Counted from the first letter of the stretch, positions 45,924-56,913 are shown. The stretch: DNA of 64,000 bases from Cryptomeria japonica (GCF_030272615.1 NC_081406.1:239000422-239064421), one strand, 5' to 3'. Numbers and translations are program-made. The notes: a model not told the origin generated them from the letters alone.

Positions 45924-47216
45924 AAAGGAACGACAAAGGGTAACGAAAATGGTGAACGGTGGCTATAACAGGAAAGAGATGATTTTCCTCTGGGATGATA
46001 TGGCATAATTCATCATGAGGTACATCACCCTAGATGGTAGACATGATAGAATTTTCTCACATCATTTTACTATGTTAAATCAATTTAGGCATTGGTAGAA
46101 TTATTTCCATCCCCTTCTACTTGGTTTCATCCTTGGAGAATAGTTTAGTTATACATTTTGAAAACCAGGATAACCCTGTGATTCATGAAGGGCTTATCTT
46201 GTTGATTATGGAATACGCCCAAACTCATGAAGTGAAACCCTCCCCCGAGGATAAAACCCACATTTCCTCCTCTAACCCTGATGTGCAGTTTGTTTTTGAC
46301 ATGGAGATGGATGGGGATGACAGTGGTATTGCCATGGATTGACATGACATCAAGGATACAGAGGACCCCGAGTATAGACCAAAGAAAGAAGGGGAGCTTA
46401 TGGTGACCTTGGGAACTAACAGTAGCAGGAAAATCAATCCTCCAAGGTGGCCGACATGTAAGTTCAAATCTACCAGCAGAAAAATGCAAGACCTAGAGCC
46501 CCGCACCAAAAAGAAAACAAAATTAACCAAATCTAGTGGCTCCAAAGTCCTGGACCATGAGATTAGGTTGGATATCCCCATCAATGTGGATGATGAGAAA
46601 TAGGGGTTTGTGAATAAGGAAAACAAAGGCAAGAAAAAGGAGGAGAGGGTGCTGGGAAATCTGCTTTTAGAGGCTACTAAAAATCAGGAGAACTGCTGGA
46701 AGTGGGTGGATCAGGAAATTGGATCCCTGAAAGACGGGATCAAGGGAATTATTGAGACTTTCACAGAATAACCTGGACCTAGTAAAACTGAGAAGATCAC
46801 GAGAATGATCCAGAAGATTTCTCAAGATGTTGAAACTATGAAGGTCGTCCATGAGTACAAAATTGAGAAGATGGAAGAGTATGTGAGTGAGATCAAGGAA
46901 AACCTAAACAATCTGGTGGAAATAAGTAGGGAGGTGACGAACAATAGTGCTAATGGTTTGGAGAAAATTAATTCCATGATGACCGACTATAGAACCATGA
47001 CCATTTCCAGTGACCCTCCGTTGGGGGAAAAGAAGAAAAAGAATGCTTCAAAGGGTGGACAAAGTGCTGCTGGTGGGAAGACTAGCTTGGGTCCTTGCAC
47101 TAGAACCAGGGGCCGGAGCAAGGACCAGGGAACCTCCAGATTCATCATGGAGGATTTGGAGAAAATTAATAAGAGGATTATTCAGAAAAATACCAAATTG
47201 GTGCACTTTGTTAGTT
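45924..47216 (+). pseudogene. LINE copy 1 extra ORF (ORFx), middle and C-terminal part
   Basis: Continues ORFx after element B. Broken frames hold RYITLDGRHDRIFSHHFTMLNQF, a segment PVIHEGLILLIMEYA, a basic linker (PRTKKKTKL) and a coiled coil (EEYVSEIKENLNNLVEIS). The end TRTRGRSKDQGTSRFIMEDL is nearly shared with copy 2 (TRGRSNNKGTSRFIMEEL). Stops are near 46,008, 46,110, 46,342, 46,603 and 46,770. Together with 37378-37690 it spans the whole extra ORF. Confidence 0.78.
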
Positions 47217-47388
47217 GAGTGCTTTGCCTTATTTTTTGGCTCTGTTGTTTTGGTTTTTTTGGCTTTCGGTCTGTGTGGGGTTTGTTCCTTGTTTTGCTTA
47301 GTTTTATTTTCTGGTTGGCTGCTAGCCTTGGTCTATAATACTCGGGGTTTCAGGTCCCTATAAAACTTGTTTATCTTTATCAAAAACA

Positions 47389-48120
47389 ACATAGTAATAA
47401 ATTTTTTAATTTGTATTTCTATCTGCATACATACTAACTAAACATAAAAGATTCATAGATAACTTTAATTTTAAATTTGAATTAGCCATAAATTATTTTT
47501 AAAACATCTTTATTTATTTAAAGCCTATAACTTGAGCCATGTTTTTCTTCTTTCTTTTTGTTTTTCATTTTCATAAGAGTAAATAAAGTACTTGCTAAAC
47601 GGATATGGACTTTAAAGTAATCTCACATTACTTGTCTTTTTCATAAAAGATACGTGCAATCATATGTAAGACTTTACATAACTTTTTAATAGAAATGAAA
47701 GATACATATAACGTTAATTCATTGTTGTAAGGAAATAATGAATATAACTTAGTTCATGATTGAAAATAAGTTTCAACAACCTCTAAATATATTTCGTACA
47801 TATATCAAATTGACAAAAACCAACTCTACCACCTTAAAAAACGCCAATGATTGAACTCACTTAACTCAAATTAAAAAAATAAGTCGTCCAATCATAAACA
47901 AAAAATGAATTCTTAAAATTAACTTAACAAAATAACATACTAATAATTTTTTTTAATATTGCTTATATCTTAATAAATACACCTACTAAGTATACATATT
48001 AATCTTCATTTCAAACTTTATATTTCTAAATAAATCACTCGTGTGAATCTCAAAAAGCACCTCACGCGACCTTTCCTATTCATAAAAGAGGCTCTGTCAT
48101 ATGGAAGACTTCAGCACCGC
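47389..48120. repeat. Diverged non-coding repeat, units 2 and 3
   Basis: Unit 2 (about 47,390-47,940) aligns with 36,300-36,872. A shorter third unit at about 47,945-48,120 repeats the words tctcaaaaagcacctcacgcgacc and ttcataaaagagg. LINE copy 1 therefore separates two tandem units of an older repeat. Confidence 0.6.
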
Positions 48121-49597
48121 CTTCGTTGAGATGGAACAACACGTGTCATCTTATTTCGATTGGAAATGGCAATGGAAATTGTAAACAGTGAAAGACTGTG
48201 GTTGGTAAACAGAAATAGCAATGGGGTTTACAAAGAAATAGGGTAAGGTACTACAATAATACTAAGGCCCACCCATTCATTGACTATCGGCCCTCCAATT
48301 TTGAAACCGCTAACGCTTTAACCTGGGGTTGCGAAAACTTCGGCGCAAACCTAATTTTCAGATTGAGATAGATGCCCTATGCATCCACCTCTTTTCAATC
48401 TTTCTTTTCCTATAAATAGACGTATCACTACACTTCCCAGCAGCAAATTACTTGTGCTAATTCCATGCTTCATTTTAGTCTGTAAATCTTGTCTTTCTGT
48501 TGCATGCATTACAGATATTAAATGCAAGGTACCTTACTCAGTGTACTCATGGACCTTGCTGCCGACGTTTTCATTCCGGAGGACTACGTAAATAGCCGCC
48601 GTTCAAGGAAAACAGCAAACACTTCTACAAATGCTTTGGATACTCACAAGATCAGCTTATTTGCACACAAGAATGAAAATCCACATCGTACAAGCAGGTG
48701 GTTCGAGGAAACAAATTTTATTTGTTTCACTCTCTAGTCGGCTGCAAGATAGGATGACTCATTTCCCTTCTACTCGTGTAGCTTACGTGCATATAGGATT
48801 TGTTAACTCCTAATTATTAGTGAAATGAAAGTTGCAGGTAGAATAAGCATTCTGTTGAACAGATACATGCAATAGATTCGTCGCCTTAATTTACATTAAG
48901 GGAAATTCTTCTGGATTTGGATTTCTAAGTATTTGATCAGTGTTCGACAGTCTAGATACGTACAAACATTTGCTATTTAGATATTGAGTAGAATTGATTA
49001 ATACCATTGGCATGTATTAAGGGAAAATTTGTGTGGCTTTAGATCTTTAAAGATCAAAATTGTGTATCCTTTACAAATATTTTTCAGTTGTATATTAAGT
49101 TGGAAATAATTAATGCAATAGACATGTATTAAGGAGAAGCATGTATGGTTTTAAATTTTAAATGTCAAAACTGTGTAGCTGTTACAAATATTTTCACGGT
49201 TCTATGTTCTGTTGAAAAGATTACCACGAACACTACCTCCAAATGTCAAAATGATATTGCTCAACAATTATATGCGTTTTAAATATTTTGCTTTACATTT
49301 TACCAGGGCCACTTATTTCAGGTTTATAAGCAGTTTACAGGTGTTAAAATAGGTTTCTTTATTTAGATAAAATGATAAGAAATATAGGTGCAAAAAAAAT
49401 CATAAATGTATGAAGAGAATTGGTGGCCTCAATTTTCTTTAATATTGGGATGGATCTTAGGAGAGAGGACCCAGTAGTTGTGCATCCTAATTTCGTGCTT
49501 CTCAAAAAATCCTACATGAAAATTTCAAATCACTACCTATTTTTTACAGTAGCTTACTTGGCAAGTCCCTTGATTATAACTAAGGTTTTAGGGCCGC
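48121..49597 (+). other. Non-repetitive-looking region with a weak host-gene candidate
   Basis: There is a TATA-like box tataaata at 48411-48418 and an open frame from ATG 48549 to stop at 48737 (62 codons, MDLAADVFIPEDYVNSRRSR...). The frame is better in codon character than its surroundings, and a possible donor AG|GTGG lies near 48,700. If real it could be a first exon, but no following exon is recognisable. 48,840-49,590 is AT-rich with no feature seen. I do not recognise the product. Confidence 0.2.
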
Positions 49598-49608
49598 ATC
49601 ATCAAATA

Positions 49609-49719
49609 TGATGCCACATCAGCATGCTTTTTGCCAATGTCCAAAACAGCCCAAAACAAATGTGAGACCAATAGGCATGCAAAAGGGCCTCCAATACATG
49701 TGCAACTGATGTGGCATCA
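49609..49719. repeat. Short inverted repeat (hairpin)
   Basis: tgatgccacatcag (49609-49622) and its reverse complement ctgatgtggcatca (49706-49719) are 83 bp apart. Could be a fragment of a small inverted-repeat element; no TSD found. Confidence 0.5.
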
Positions 49720-49785
49720 CATGATTGGTTGCTTTTCACAACAAATGATATATTTCATTCAATTATTGGTACTCATCATAGCAAT

Positions 49786-49797
49786 AACAACTTTAAA
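49786..49797. repeat. TSD of LINE copy 2, left copy
   Basis: aacaactttaaa here and at 50983-50994. Confidence 0.88.
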
Positions 49798-50815
49798 GTC
49801 ACAAAATGGCCTGGAAAAACACTTGGAGAACCCTAACAACCCTATTCTCCATGAGGGACTTATTTTGCTTATCATGGAGCATGCTAAATCCCTTGAAATT
49901 GACCCCCCTCTAGCTAAGACTGGCCTACAAATGGATATCCATGATGTCTCTAACTCGGAAATGGACCTGGAAGAAAGTGGGGTTCTTGTTGATGACCTTG
50001 AATATGAACTTGCGGATGAAGGGGAGATGATGGTCACCCCTAGGATGTTTGGCAACAAGAATCCTCCTAGATGGATGGCTAGCAAATACAAAACCACTAG
50101 CAAACTGATCTCCAAGGCCGAGCCTCTCACCAAAAAGAAAAAGCTGGCGGCTAAGGACCACAGCCTGAAGATTACGGACCAAGGGATTAAACTAGACATT
50201 CCTATCAATGTCCTGGAAGAAAAACAGGGGACCATAGCCAATGAAGAGAATTGTGGGAATCAGAAGACTGGTAATCTGATGAATCTGGTTTTGGAAGCTA
50301 CCAGAAGCTAGGAGAGTTGCTGGAAGTGGGTTGAGCGCGAAATTAATACCCTCAAAATGGGGGTTAAAGAAATAATTGATATATTCACTGCTTCCCTTGA
50401 GCCCAACAAATCGGAGAAACTCATGATTATGACACAAAAAATCCCCCAAAACGTTGAGGTGATGAAATGCAACCACGAACAAAGGATTGATAAGGTGGAG
50501 CAATCCATGGTAGAGATTAAGAAAAATCTCAAGAACCTGGTCGATATTAGTAAAGAAGCCATGAACAACAGTATTGAGGGGCTTGAAAAGATTAATGCCA
50601 TGGTTGCTGATTATAGATCCTATCACAATAAACCGATGAAAGATCTTCGAGGAGATGATATGGCTGCTGGAAACAACAAAACCACTGGACCCAGTTCTAG
50701 AACCAGGGGCAGAAGCAACAATAAGGGTACCTCCAGATTCATCATGGAGGAGCTGGAGGAAATCAACAAGATTTCCATCCAAAAGAACAAGGATCTAGTG
50801 ATCTCTCTTAACTGA
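49798..50815 (+). pseudogene. LINE copy 2 ORFx, C-terminal part
   Basis: Two frames in one register, 49,798-50,311 and 50,312-50,815, separated by a single TAG. They encode a helical segment (NPILHEGLILLIMEHAKSLE), a Lys-rich linker, a coiled coil (NHEQRIDKVEQSMVEIKKNL) and a C-terminal TRGRSNNKGTSRFIMEEL motif. It is the best preserved copy of this part and aligns closely with 46,130-47,216. Function unknown; the coiled coil suggests multimerisation. Confidence 0.78.
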
Positions 50816-50982
50816 GAGGTTTTTTTTTTGTTTTGTCTTGTTTGTCTACGCTTCCTTTGTTTTCATGACTACTTGGGTTTGCTCCCCTGTTTTGATGTTG
50901 TTTCATGTCGGTTTGGCTGATGGCCAACTGTTGTAAAACTTTTGGTTTCGGGTCCATGTAAAACCCATTGATCTTTATCAAA
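49798..50982 (+). mobile_element. LINE copy 2: 5'-truncated 3' fragment (about 1.2 kb)
   Basis: Flanked by a 12-bp TSD. It holds the C-terminal two thirds of ORFx and the family 3' tail (gtttcgggtccatgtaaaac ... gatctttatcaaaa). There is no poly(A) tail. The 5' truncation point lies within the ORFx. Confidence 0.9.
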
Positions 50983-51517
50983 AACAACTTTAAACAATAA
51001 AACCTAATGCTATATCTAGTTAAGACCTTTTGTTAAACGGTTTCGGGTCCTTTCAAAACCTGGTTTTACAATAATCAAAATCTTAATCTCAATAATTGTT
51101 ACCATTTCATCATTGAAATTGAATTTAAATTTAACATTCACAAGAAAGTAATAAACAACACATCTTTTTAATTAGGTTAAATGAATAACTATTCTAGTTA
51201 TCATCTCATTATAATTATTCTATAATAGTATTATCAATTTTACCTTTATGCACATTAAGTTACAAAAAACATATTTTTGTTTTGTTTAAGGCAAAGCGCA
51301 AGTGCACAATTTTATATTAATTAAAAAATAAACCACTACATTGTAACTTAAATAACAAAAAATAATCCTAACAGAGAGCAGAGCTCAATTTGTTTGTAGA
51401 TAAACTAGACTCTTAAGACAAAGACAACCTCAGAGAGCCATGCTAAATCTAAGGACCAAAATTTTCTGTCTACGTATGAAAAAAGGGGATTAACAAAAGG
51501 AACTATAGTGGAAACAA
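50983..51517. other. AT-rich spacer between LINE copies 2 and 3
   Basis: Begins with the right TSD of copy 2. No gene, RNA or repeat recognised. Confidence 0.6.
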
Positions 51518-51537
51518 AGAGAAAGGATCCATTTGTT
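51518..51537. repeat. 20-bp TSD of LINE copy 3, left copy
   Basis: agagaaaggatccatttgtt, identical to 55758-55777. Confidence 0.97.
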
Positions 51538-51711
51538 TTTGATTAAGTAAAAATAGGTTTTAAGGGGCCCGAAACCCAATTACAATTGAAAGATATTTAG
51601 GAAAGAAACAAAACAAAACAGCTCAAAAGACTAGCAAAAAAACTAGCAGCAGAGAAAGGGACAGTAAGAGGCCAACAAGAAATTGACCCCAAGCCCAGCA
51701 TTACAAGAAAG

Positions 51712-53309
51712 TTAAAAACTCTTCATGGTTTCCTCTGCATTCTGCACCAAGAGCATCATTGCCTTGGCCGCTTCCCTCAAGTCGGTGTTTTCTTGAACAA
51801 TCTGACTCTCTTTCATTTTCGTGTCCTTCTCAGCAGTAGTCTGCCTGGTTCTATGCCTAGGGGTTTGGTGGGTTAGGCTGGAAGTTGGAGCATCTTCTAT
51901 AATTACCAGGTTCTTCTCTTGGTTTTTCTTTTCCAGATGATTCACCAGCGCATTCATATTCTGGGAAGAAACTTTAAGGACTTGGAGGCTGTGGTTCATA
52001 AGGCTTTTCAATGCTTTCTCATTACGGGCCATCCGGGCATTGACGTTGTCTTTGTCCTCCTCCACCTGTTCTTTCATGGTATTAATAACATCCTCCAAAT
52101 ATTTTAGGTCACCTTTTATCAGATCTTTCTCCAGCTAGTCCTCCATTTCTATTTCCTCCTCCGCTTCACTGTTTTCCATCTCCTCGTTCTGTTTCCCAGA
52201 GTCAGACATCTTAATCAGCTTATGATCTTATCTTCCAGCTCCCTTTGCTTACCCTACATGCTGGTGATGTTTTCAACAACCCACTTTTGAAAATTGAAGA
52301 ATTCAAGGGTGCAGTTGCGAGCGGTCTCCAGGATGGTATCCGCAAAGTCCTTGCTCTGTTCAGTCTCCTCAACATTAGGGTTATCACCCTCCTTAGGATT
52401 CAGAGCCTCATTCTCACTTTCTGAGCCCTTAGGGTTGGATTGAAGGTTCTCAGAATTTCCCCCTTCCTCCCCTTCACCATACTTCTCCTCCTTGTTAGGC
52501 TCCATTTCAGTATCAGTGTCCTTATCCTTTCCCTCTTCTTCATCACAATGCACATCCTTTTCTTCATGCTCTGTTTCAACCTTCCTTTTTTTATGGGTAG
52601 GGGTGCTGGGCTCCCCATTTGAATCAGAATCTTTGTATTTCTCAGATATCTGAGCATTGATGATCAAAGGATCATCCTTGGTTGCCCTAGCCTTATCCTT
52701 AATATGTTCATAAATAAGCAGAATGAGTCCCTAGTGCGCTAAAGGATAGGAGCTGAGCTTTTTGGCATGGTCAGCAAGTCTTTCATTTAGAGAGGAGGCT
52801 AAATAGAAGGGCAAGGATATTTTAGCCCCATGGCGGAAGTGGTTCAGGATAGCGAAATGATAGTTATAAATATTTGTAAATCTGCCATCCATAGTCAAAT
52901 ATTCCATTAAAGCCCTAAGAACTTTTTTCTAGAAAGGCTTTACCTATTGGGGGGTGTAGTATGATATGTTGTCCTTCTTCGCCAGGTTGCCCTTCTTGTC
53001 CTTCGTCTTTGGGAAATTTTTGAAAGCCTCAGTGGCATACTTCCTATCCCTGTAGAATTTAGTCCCCTCCATCTTGAGTCCCGTGACCTCCGCAATCAAA
53101 TTTTCATCGATTTGCCAAATCTCCCCAAACAGGGTAGCCCTGTTGTTGCTCCAGCTTTTAGTGAAACCGTAAGACACAGAGTTTCTACTTCCATGGAGCT
53201 TCTCCATATAATTAGTGAAGCCGTGTCTGTGGAGCCTTCTCCAAACCTTTCTTTCGCTCTTCCAATTCTCGCAACCTGAAGGCTCATTCCTGTTTAGGTT
53301 ACCACCCAT
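51712..53309 (-). pseudogene. LINE copy 3 extra ORF (ORFx), full length but broken
   Basis: Start MGGNLNRNEP at 53309, 269 bp after the RNase H stop. The N-terminal domain contains KLHGSRNSVSYGF, DENLIAEVTGLKMEG and KFYRDRKYA. The next segment (52,680-52,925) has YLTMDGRF, YHFAILNHFRHG, LPFYLASSLNE and GLILLIYEHI. Then come a highly acidic stretch (52254-52667) and a coiled coil (51712-52098). Stops occur near 52,942, 52,733, 52,257 and 52,135. Length would be about 530 residues. No RT-associated, zinc-knuckle or RRM motif is seen, so it does not look like a displaced ORF1. Confidence 0.8.
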
Positions 53310-53577
53310 TCTGATTTCCAGGTAAAGATACCCTTTGCTGCAATTCTCAATTCACAGATAAAGCTCTGAAAACTTGTTATTTCTGGTTTCCTCGTGTAAA
53401 GACTCTTTCTTAGTTTTGAGATTGCTACTCATGTCCAAACAAACCCAGCTATTATTACTATTATCTTTTGCACACATATGATCTTGGTTATGATGCCGAG
53501 AAACACTCATCATCTGACAGTTAATCCGCCCCCAAAATCTATCATTGGTACTCGTTCCCTAGAAATAAATCATGAGA

Positions 53578-54168
53578 TTAGCTTGATCCATTGAGGCGAT
53601 CAAAGTATATTTGCTCCTTAATCTCCCGTTTGATGTGATTTTCTCCTATGTATTTGACATCCTTCTCCAAATTGACCCCTTCATTGGCAAGGATATTCGC
53701 AACCTTATTGCCCTCTCTAAAGGTATGAGTTATAATAATGCTAACATAGTTATTTAGAATATCTTTAGCATTTTTAATTACATTGGCAATATTCCAGGAA
53801 ACAGAACTAGTACCTTTAAGGGCTTGTATGATGTTTAAAGAGTCCCCTTCGAGCCAAATTTTTTTGAATTTGAATTCCTGAGCTAGCTGGAGGCTCTTTA
53901 GCATTGCCAGAGCATCAACCACATGGTTATTTTGGGTTCCAAAAGGGGAAGCAAAAGCTGCAATGCAAATTCCTTGAGCACTTCTAATAACTCCCCCTCC
54001 ACCAACCTTCCTAGGGTTCCCTTTAGCTGCCCCATCAAAATTAACCTTTATCCAGTCATAATCAGGAAACCTCCATACAATGTTATCTCTCTTCTTCTTG
54101 TTGTCCGATCTGTGGACCTTATGTATTAGGTTCCATTTAGTATGGATTTCTTTTTCCATATCATTCAT
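53578..54168 (-). pseudogene. LINE copy 3 RNase H domain
   Basis: An open frame of 196 codons with KVNFDGAAKGNPRKVGGGG (first Asp), WLEGDSLNIIQAL (third acidic site) and THTFREGNKVANILANEG. In the last motif the Asp of A-D is Asn, and the usual A-E in the helix reads V-D, so catalysis is doubtful. It is the RVT_3-type RNase H common in plant LINE-derived sequences. Confidence 0.87.
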
Positions 54169-54375
54169 ATCTGTAGTAGACCATTGCTAATTATTCTTGT
54201 GAGGAATGTTGATGTTCTCCTTTATAGCCCTGTATATTTTTTCAAAGACCACCTGAGTATTACACTTAACTTCCCTAAATATCCTGTTATTCCTTTCTTT
54301 CCAAATGCCCCAACATATCATGGGGAGGGTCGAAGACCACAGGTTCTTGATGATTTGGCATTTGGTTGGAAAATT

Positions 54376-54768
54376 TCATTGCCAGATGATATCCTTGATG
54401 CTCTTGTTCATGACCCAGTTAATTTTCCATTTTTCCCACATTTTGCACCAAATATCCCAGGTGAAGGAGCAGTGGAAAAATAGGTGATCAACTAATTCCC
54501 CCTCCTTCTGACAAAGCTCACATCTATTAGGGAATTTGAAACCCCTTCGAATTAAATTGTCAAGAGTAAGGGTGCTATTATGAGAAGCAAGCCAAAAGAA
54601 AATGTTGACTTTAGGGATCAAGATGCTGTTCCAAACTTTGCTCCAAATGGGATTGCTGGTTTGAGAGAAAGTGTTTTTATAGACAGAAGCAACCGTAAAT
54701 TCACCTTTAGGATCAATTTTCCAGAGGAAAACATCATCATGGCTTTTGTTAGGGTAAAAGGACAACAA
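54376..54768 (-). pseudogene. LINE copy 3 zf-RVT zinc-binding domain
   Basis: Encodes FLWKIDPKGEFTVASVYKN, WNSILIPKVNIFFWLASHNS and a zinc motif CELCQKEGELVDHLFFHC. This is the characteristic domain between RT and RNase H of plant LINEs. It is well preserved but in a frame separate from its neighbours. Confidence 0.87.
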
Positions 54769-55014
54769 CTCCTTCTAGAGAGAGGAAAATCTAGAATGGA
54801 GGTCATCAAGTCTAACCCACTTATTCTCCTTCAATTAGTCACATACCATAAGCCCAAATCTCCTTTTACACTCTTCAATAATTTGACTATTGTTTTGATC
54901 ATAAAGGGCTTCATTCTTCATCCAGGGGTCTTCCCAAAACCTTATTCTATCACCTTTTCCAAGGACTCATCCAGCCCCAACTTTTACCATTTTTATGGAT
55001 TTGGTAATACTATT

Positions 55015-55757
55015 CTAGATGAAGGATCCAACAGGGATATCTTTAGAGTTAAGGATCCCTTGGATAGTCTGATTCTGAATGTATTTGTCAAACCAAATTT
55101 GATTCCAATCTTTCTTAGTGTCATTGGCTCTCCATAACTGCTTGGCAAGAAGAGCTTTGTTAAAGGTTTTTATAACTTTAATCCCCAACCCTCCTTTGTT
55201 CTTTGGTCTACACACTTTGTCCCATGCAATCAAAGGTATTCTCTTTTTTTCTTCCACTCCTGACCATAAAAATCTCTTCTAGATTCTTTCCATAGCTTCA
55301 ACAAATTTAGCTGAAATACCAAACAGGCTGAGGGCATAAACAGGGAGATTTTGAAGAGTAGCTTTAAGGAGCTGCATTTTCCCAACCTGAGATAACATTG
55401 AGCCTTTCCATCCAGCAAGTCTCTTATTAATTTTATCAATGAGCATATTCCAAAAGGAATTTGGGGGAGCTAACCCTAAAGGAAGGCCCAGATAGGTGGA
55501 AGGGAGCATTTCCACTTTGCACCCAATAATGTTAGTAATTTTCTGTTGTCTTGTGACCAGAGTATTGAGAAAGTACATAGCCGATTTGTCCCAATTAACT
55601 TGCTGACTAGTTGCCAAAGCATAGGAGTTAAGAGCTATTTTGAAGGCATCAGCCTCCTTGACTGAAGAATATCCCATGAGGATAGTGTCATCAACAAACT
55701 ATTGGTGTGTGCAAAAAACATTAGCAGAGGAAGGTTGAAGACCTTTGATAGTTTTGC
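55015..55757 (-). pseudogene. LINE copy 3 reverse transcriptase, C-terminal part
   Basis: 55279-55677 encodes GYSSVKEADAFKIALNSYALAT, QVNWDKSAMYF, STYLGLPLGLAPPNSFW and LAGWKGSMLSQVGKMQLLKA, diagnostic of plant LINE RT downstream of the catalytic box. Just upstream of it the FVDDT-like box is only partly present near 55,690-55,700. 55015-55257 encodes [20 protein letters not shown]. The 5' truncation removes the N-terminal palm and any endonuclease and ORF1. Confidence 0.88.
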
Positions 55758-55777
55758 AGAGAAAGGATCCATTTGTT
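55758..55777. repeat. 20-bp TSD of LINE copy 3, right copy
   Basis: Identical to 51518-51537. Confidence 0.97.
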
Positions 55778-56899
55778 ACATACTCTTACATATGGACTAT
55801 AATAAACATCAAAACATAAACCTCAAGAATATAGTCCATGAGACAAAGGCCCTAATAAAATAGAAAATAAGGATATTTAACATAGTTTTAGTGAATATGA
55901 AGACACTTATATTGATGGAAATACTATACATCAACAACAAAAAATAGACTAGAACAAAAGAAAGGATAAATCCTAGCTAGAGTGACAAGCAAATGGTCCA
56001 TACGCTAGTCCTTGGGGTTATTTCCCCCCATCTCTTCATCACCTGCATTTTACATCGGGGAATTTCAATCACCAAACCTCAAATCCACAAGTATCCATTA
56101 GTGTATGTTCTAAGATTGTCCTTAGGGTGCACCTTCTCAACCTTTTGGTGATGAGATTGGTGTAGTGCTAGCTGGTGGAGGGCATAAAGGAAATCTGAGA
56201 ATTGGGTAGCCTCAGATGGGGAGATAATCTAAGAGAAAATCCCTAATTCCCCCTAGAAAAACTTGCAGTTGTTTCGTTCCACACTAATCTTCACGGCATT
56301 CTATAAATTTATATATAGGGTTTTTTTGTTTAGATACTTGCTTGGAAAGAGTCCCCAAATGCAACCCTTGACAATAAATAAGTTATTTCTTGATAGCCCT
56401 TTCTAGCTCTTCAACAAATATAAACTCTTGCTTGACATATTGAGAGAAAAGATGGAGTAGGCAACCATACTTCTATAGAATATCGAAAGCACTTGAAAAA
56501 AGAATAGACACCACTTGTGAAGGATATAAATTTCAGGGGGCCTTAGGATACATTACCTCTTCACCGATGATAGTGATAATCACTCGTCGAGTCTTTGACC
56601 AATCCCATGAAAATGTGTTTCAGGTGTTCTGACGTGTAGGTCCTTGAGGTTTTAAATTCCCAACCATTAAAAGTGATAATAATTCTTTAGTTGAGTGGCT
56701 TGTACTCCATGGGCAGAGGCACTAGCGAGAAGTTATAAAAACAATAATTAGGTTACTCCTCACATATTATGTAATCAAAACCAAATCTAAAAGTTAAAAG
56801 ATAAATTTTGTAAATACTACTCATGTGAATAACATAAGGTACCAACATGAATGAAACAAACAATATAATGTTTATGTTGATTTAAGTGTGGGCCTCACA
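55778..56899 (-). repeat. Probable 3' LTR of a chromovirus-type Ty3 element (left end undefined)
   Basis: At 56899 an LTR-like end (plus ...gggcctcaca, so TGTGAGGCCC on the minus strand) abuts a purine tract. No genes are seen in the stretch. The left end and TSD are not identified, and part of it may belong to older sequence. Confidence 0.45.
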
Positions 56900-56913
56900 T
56901 CCTCCCCCTCTAG
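56900..56913 (-). promoter_or_regulatory. Polypurine tract of the chromovirus remnant
   Basis: Minus strand CTAGAGGGGGAGGA directly before TGTGAGG, as in plant chromoviruses. Confidence 0.6.

Larger units (their letters stand above)
36873..47388 (+). mobile_element. LINE copy 1: 5'-truncated, split by element B
   Basis: LINE sequence occupies 36873-37690 and 45924-47388. It begins inside the RNase H domain (5' truncation), continues through an extra ORF and ends with the family's 3' tail (tttcaggtccctataaaac ... ttatctttatcaaaaacaa). Element B with TSD aaagg sits in the extra ORF, and its removal restores the frame. The 3' junction is followed by a repeat unit matching the left flank. I could not define a clean TSD. 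Confidence 0.85.
51538..55757 (-). mobile_element. LINE copy 3: RT, zf-RVT, RNase H and extra 3' ORF in one insertion
   Basis: A perfect 20-bp TSD brackets 4,220 bp. On the minus strand it runs from inside RT (5'-truncated at 55757) through a connection region, a zinc-binding zf-RVT domain, RNase H, the extra ORFx and the 3' tail (gggtttcgggccccttaaaac ... aatcaaaa) at 51538. Because a single TSD encloses all of it, ORFx is part of the LINE and not a neighbour. Reading frames are broken. Confidence 0.95.

Noticed and set aside
46145-46632. Antisense open frames opposite LINE ORFx (also 49,759-50,782)
   Set aside because: Shadows of the ORFx coding strand; no independent motif.
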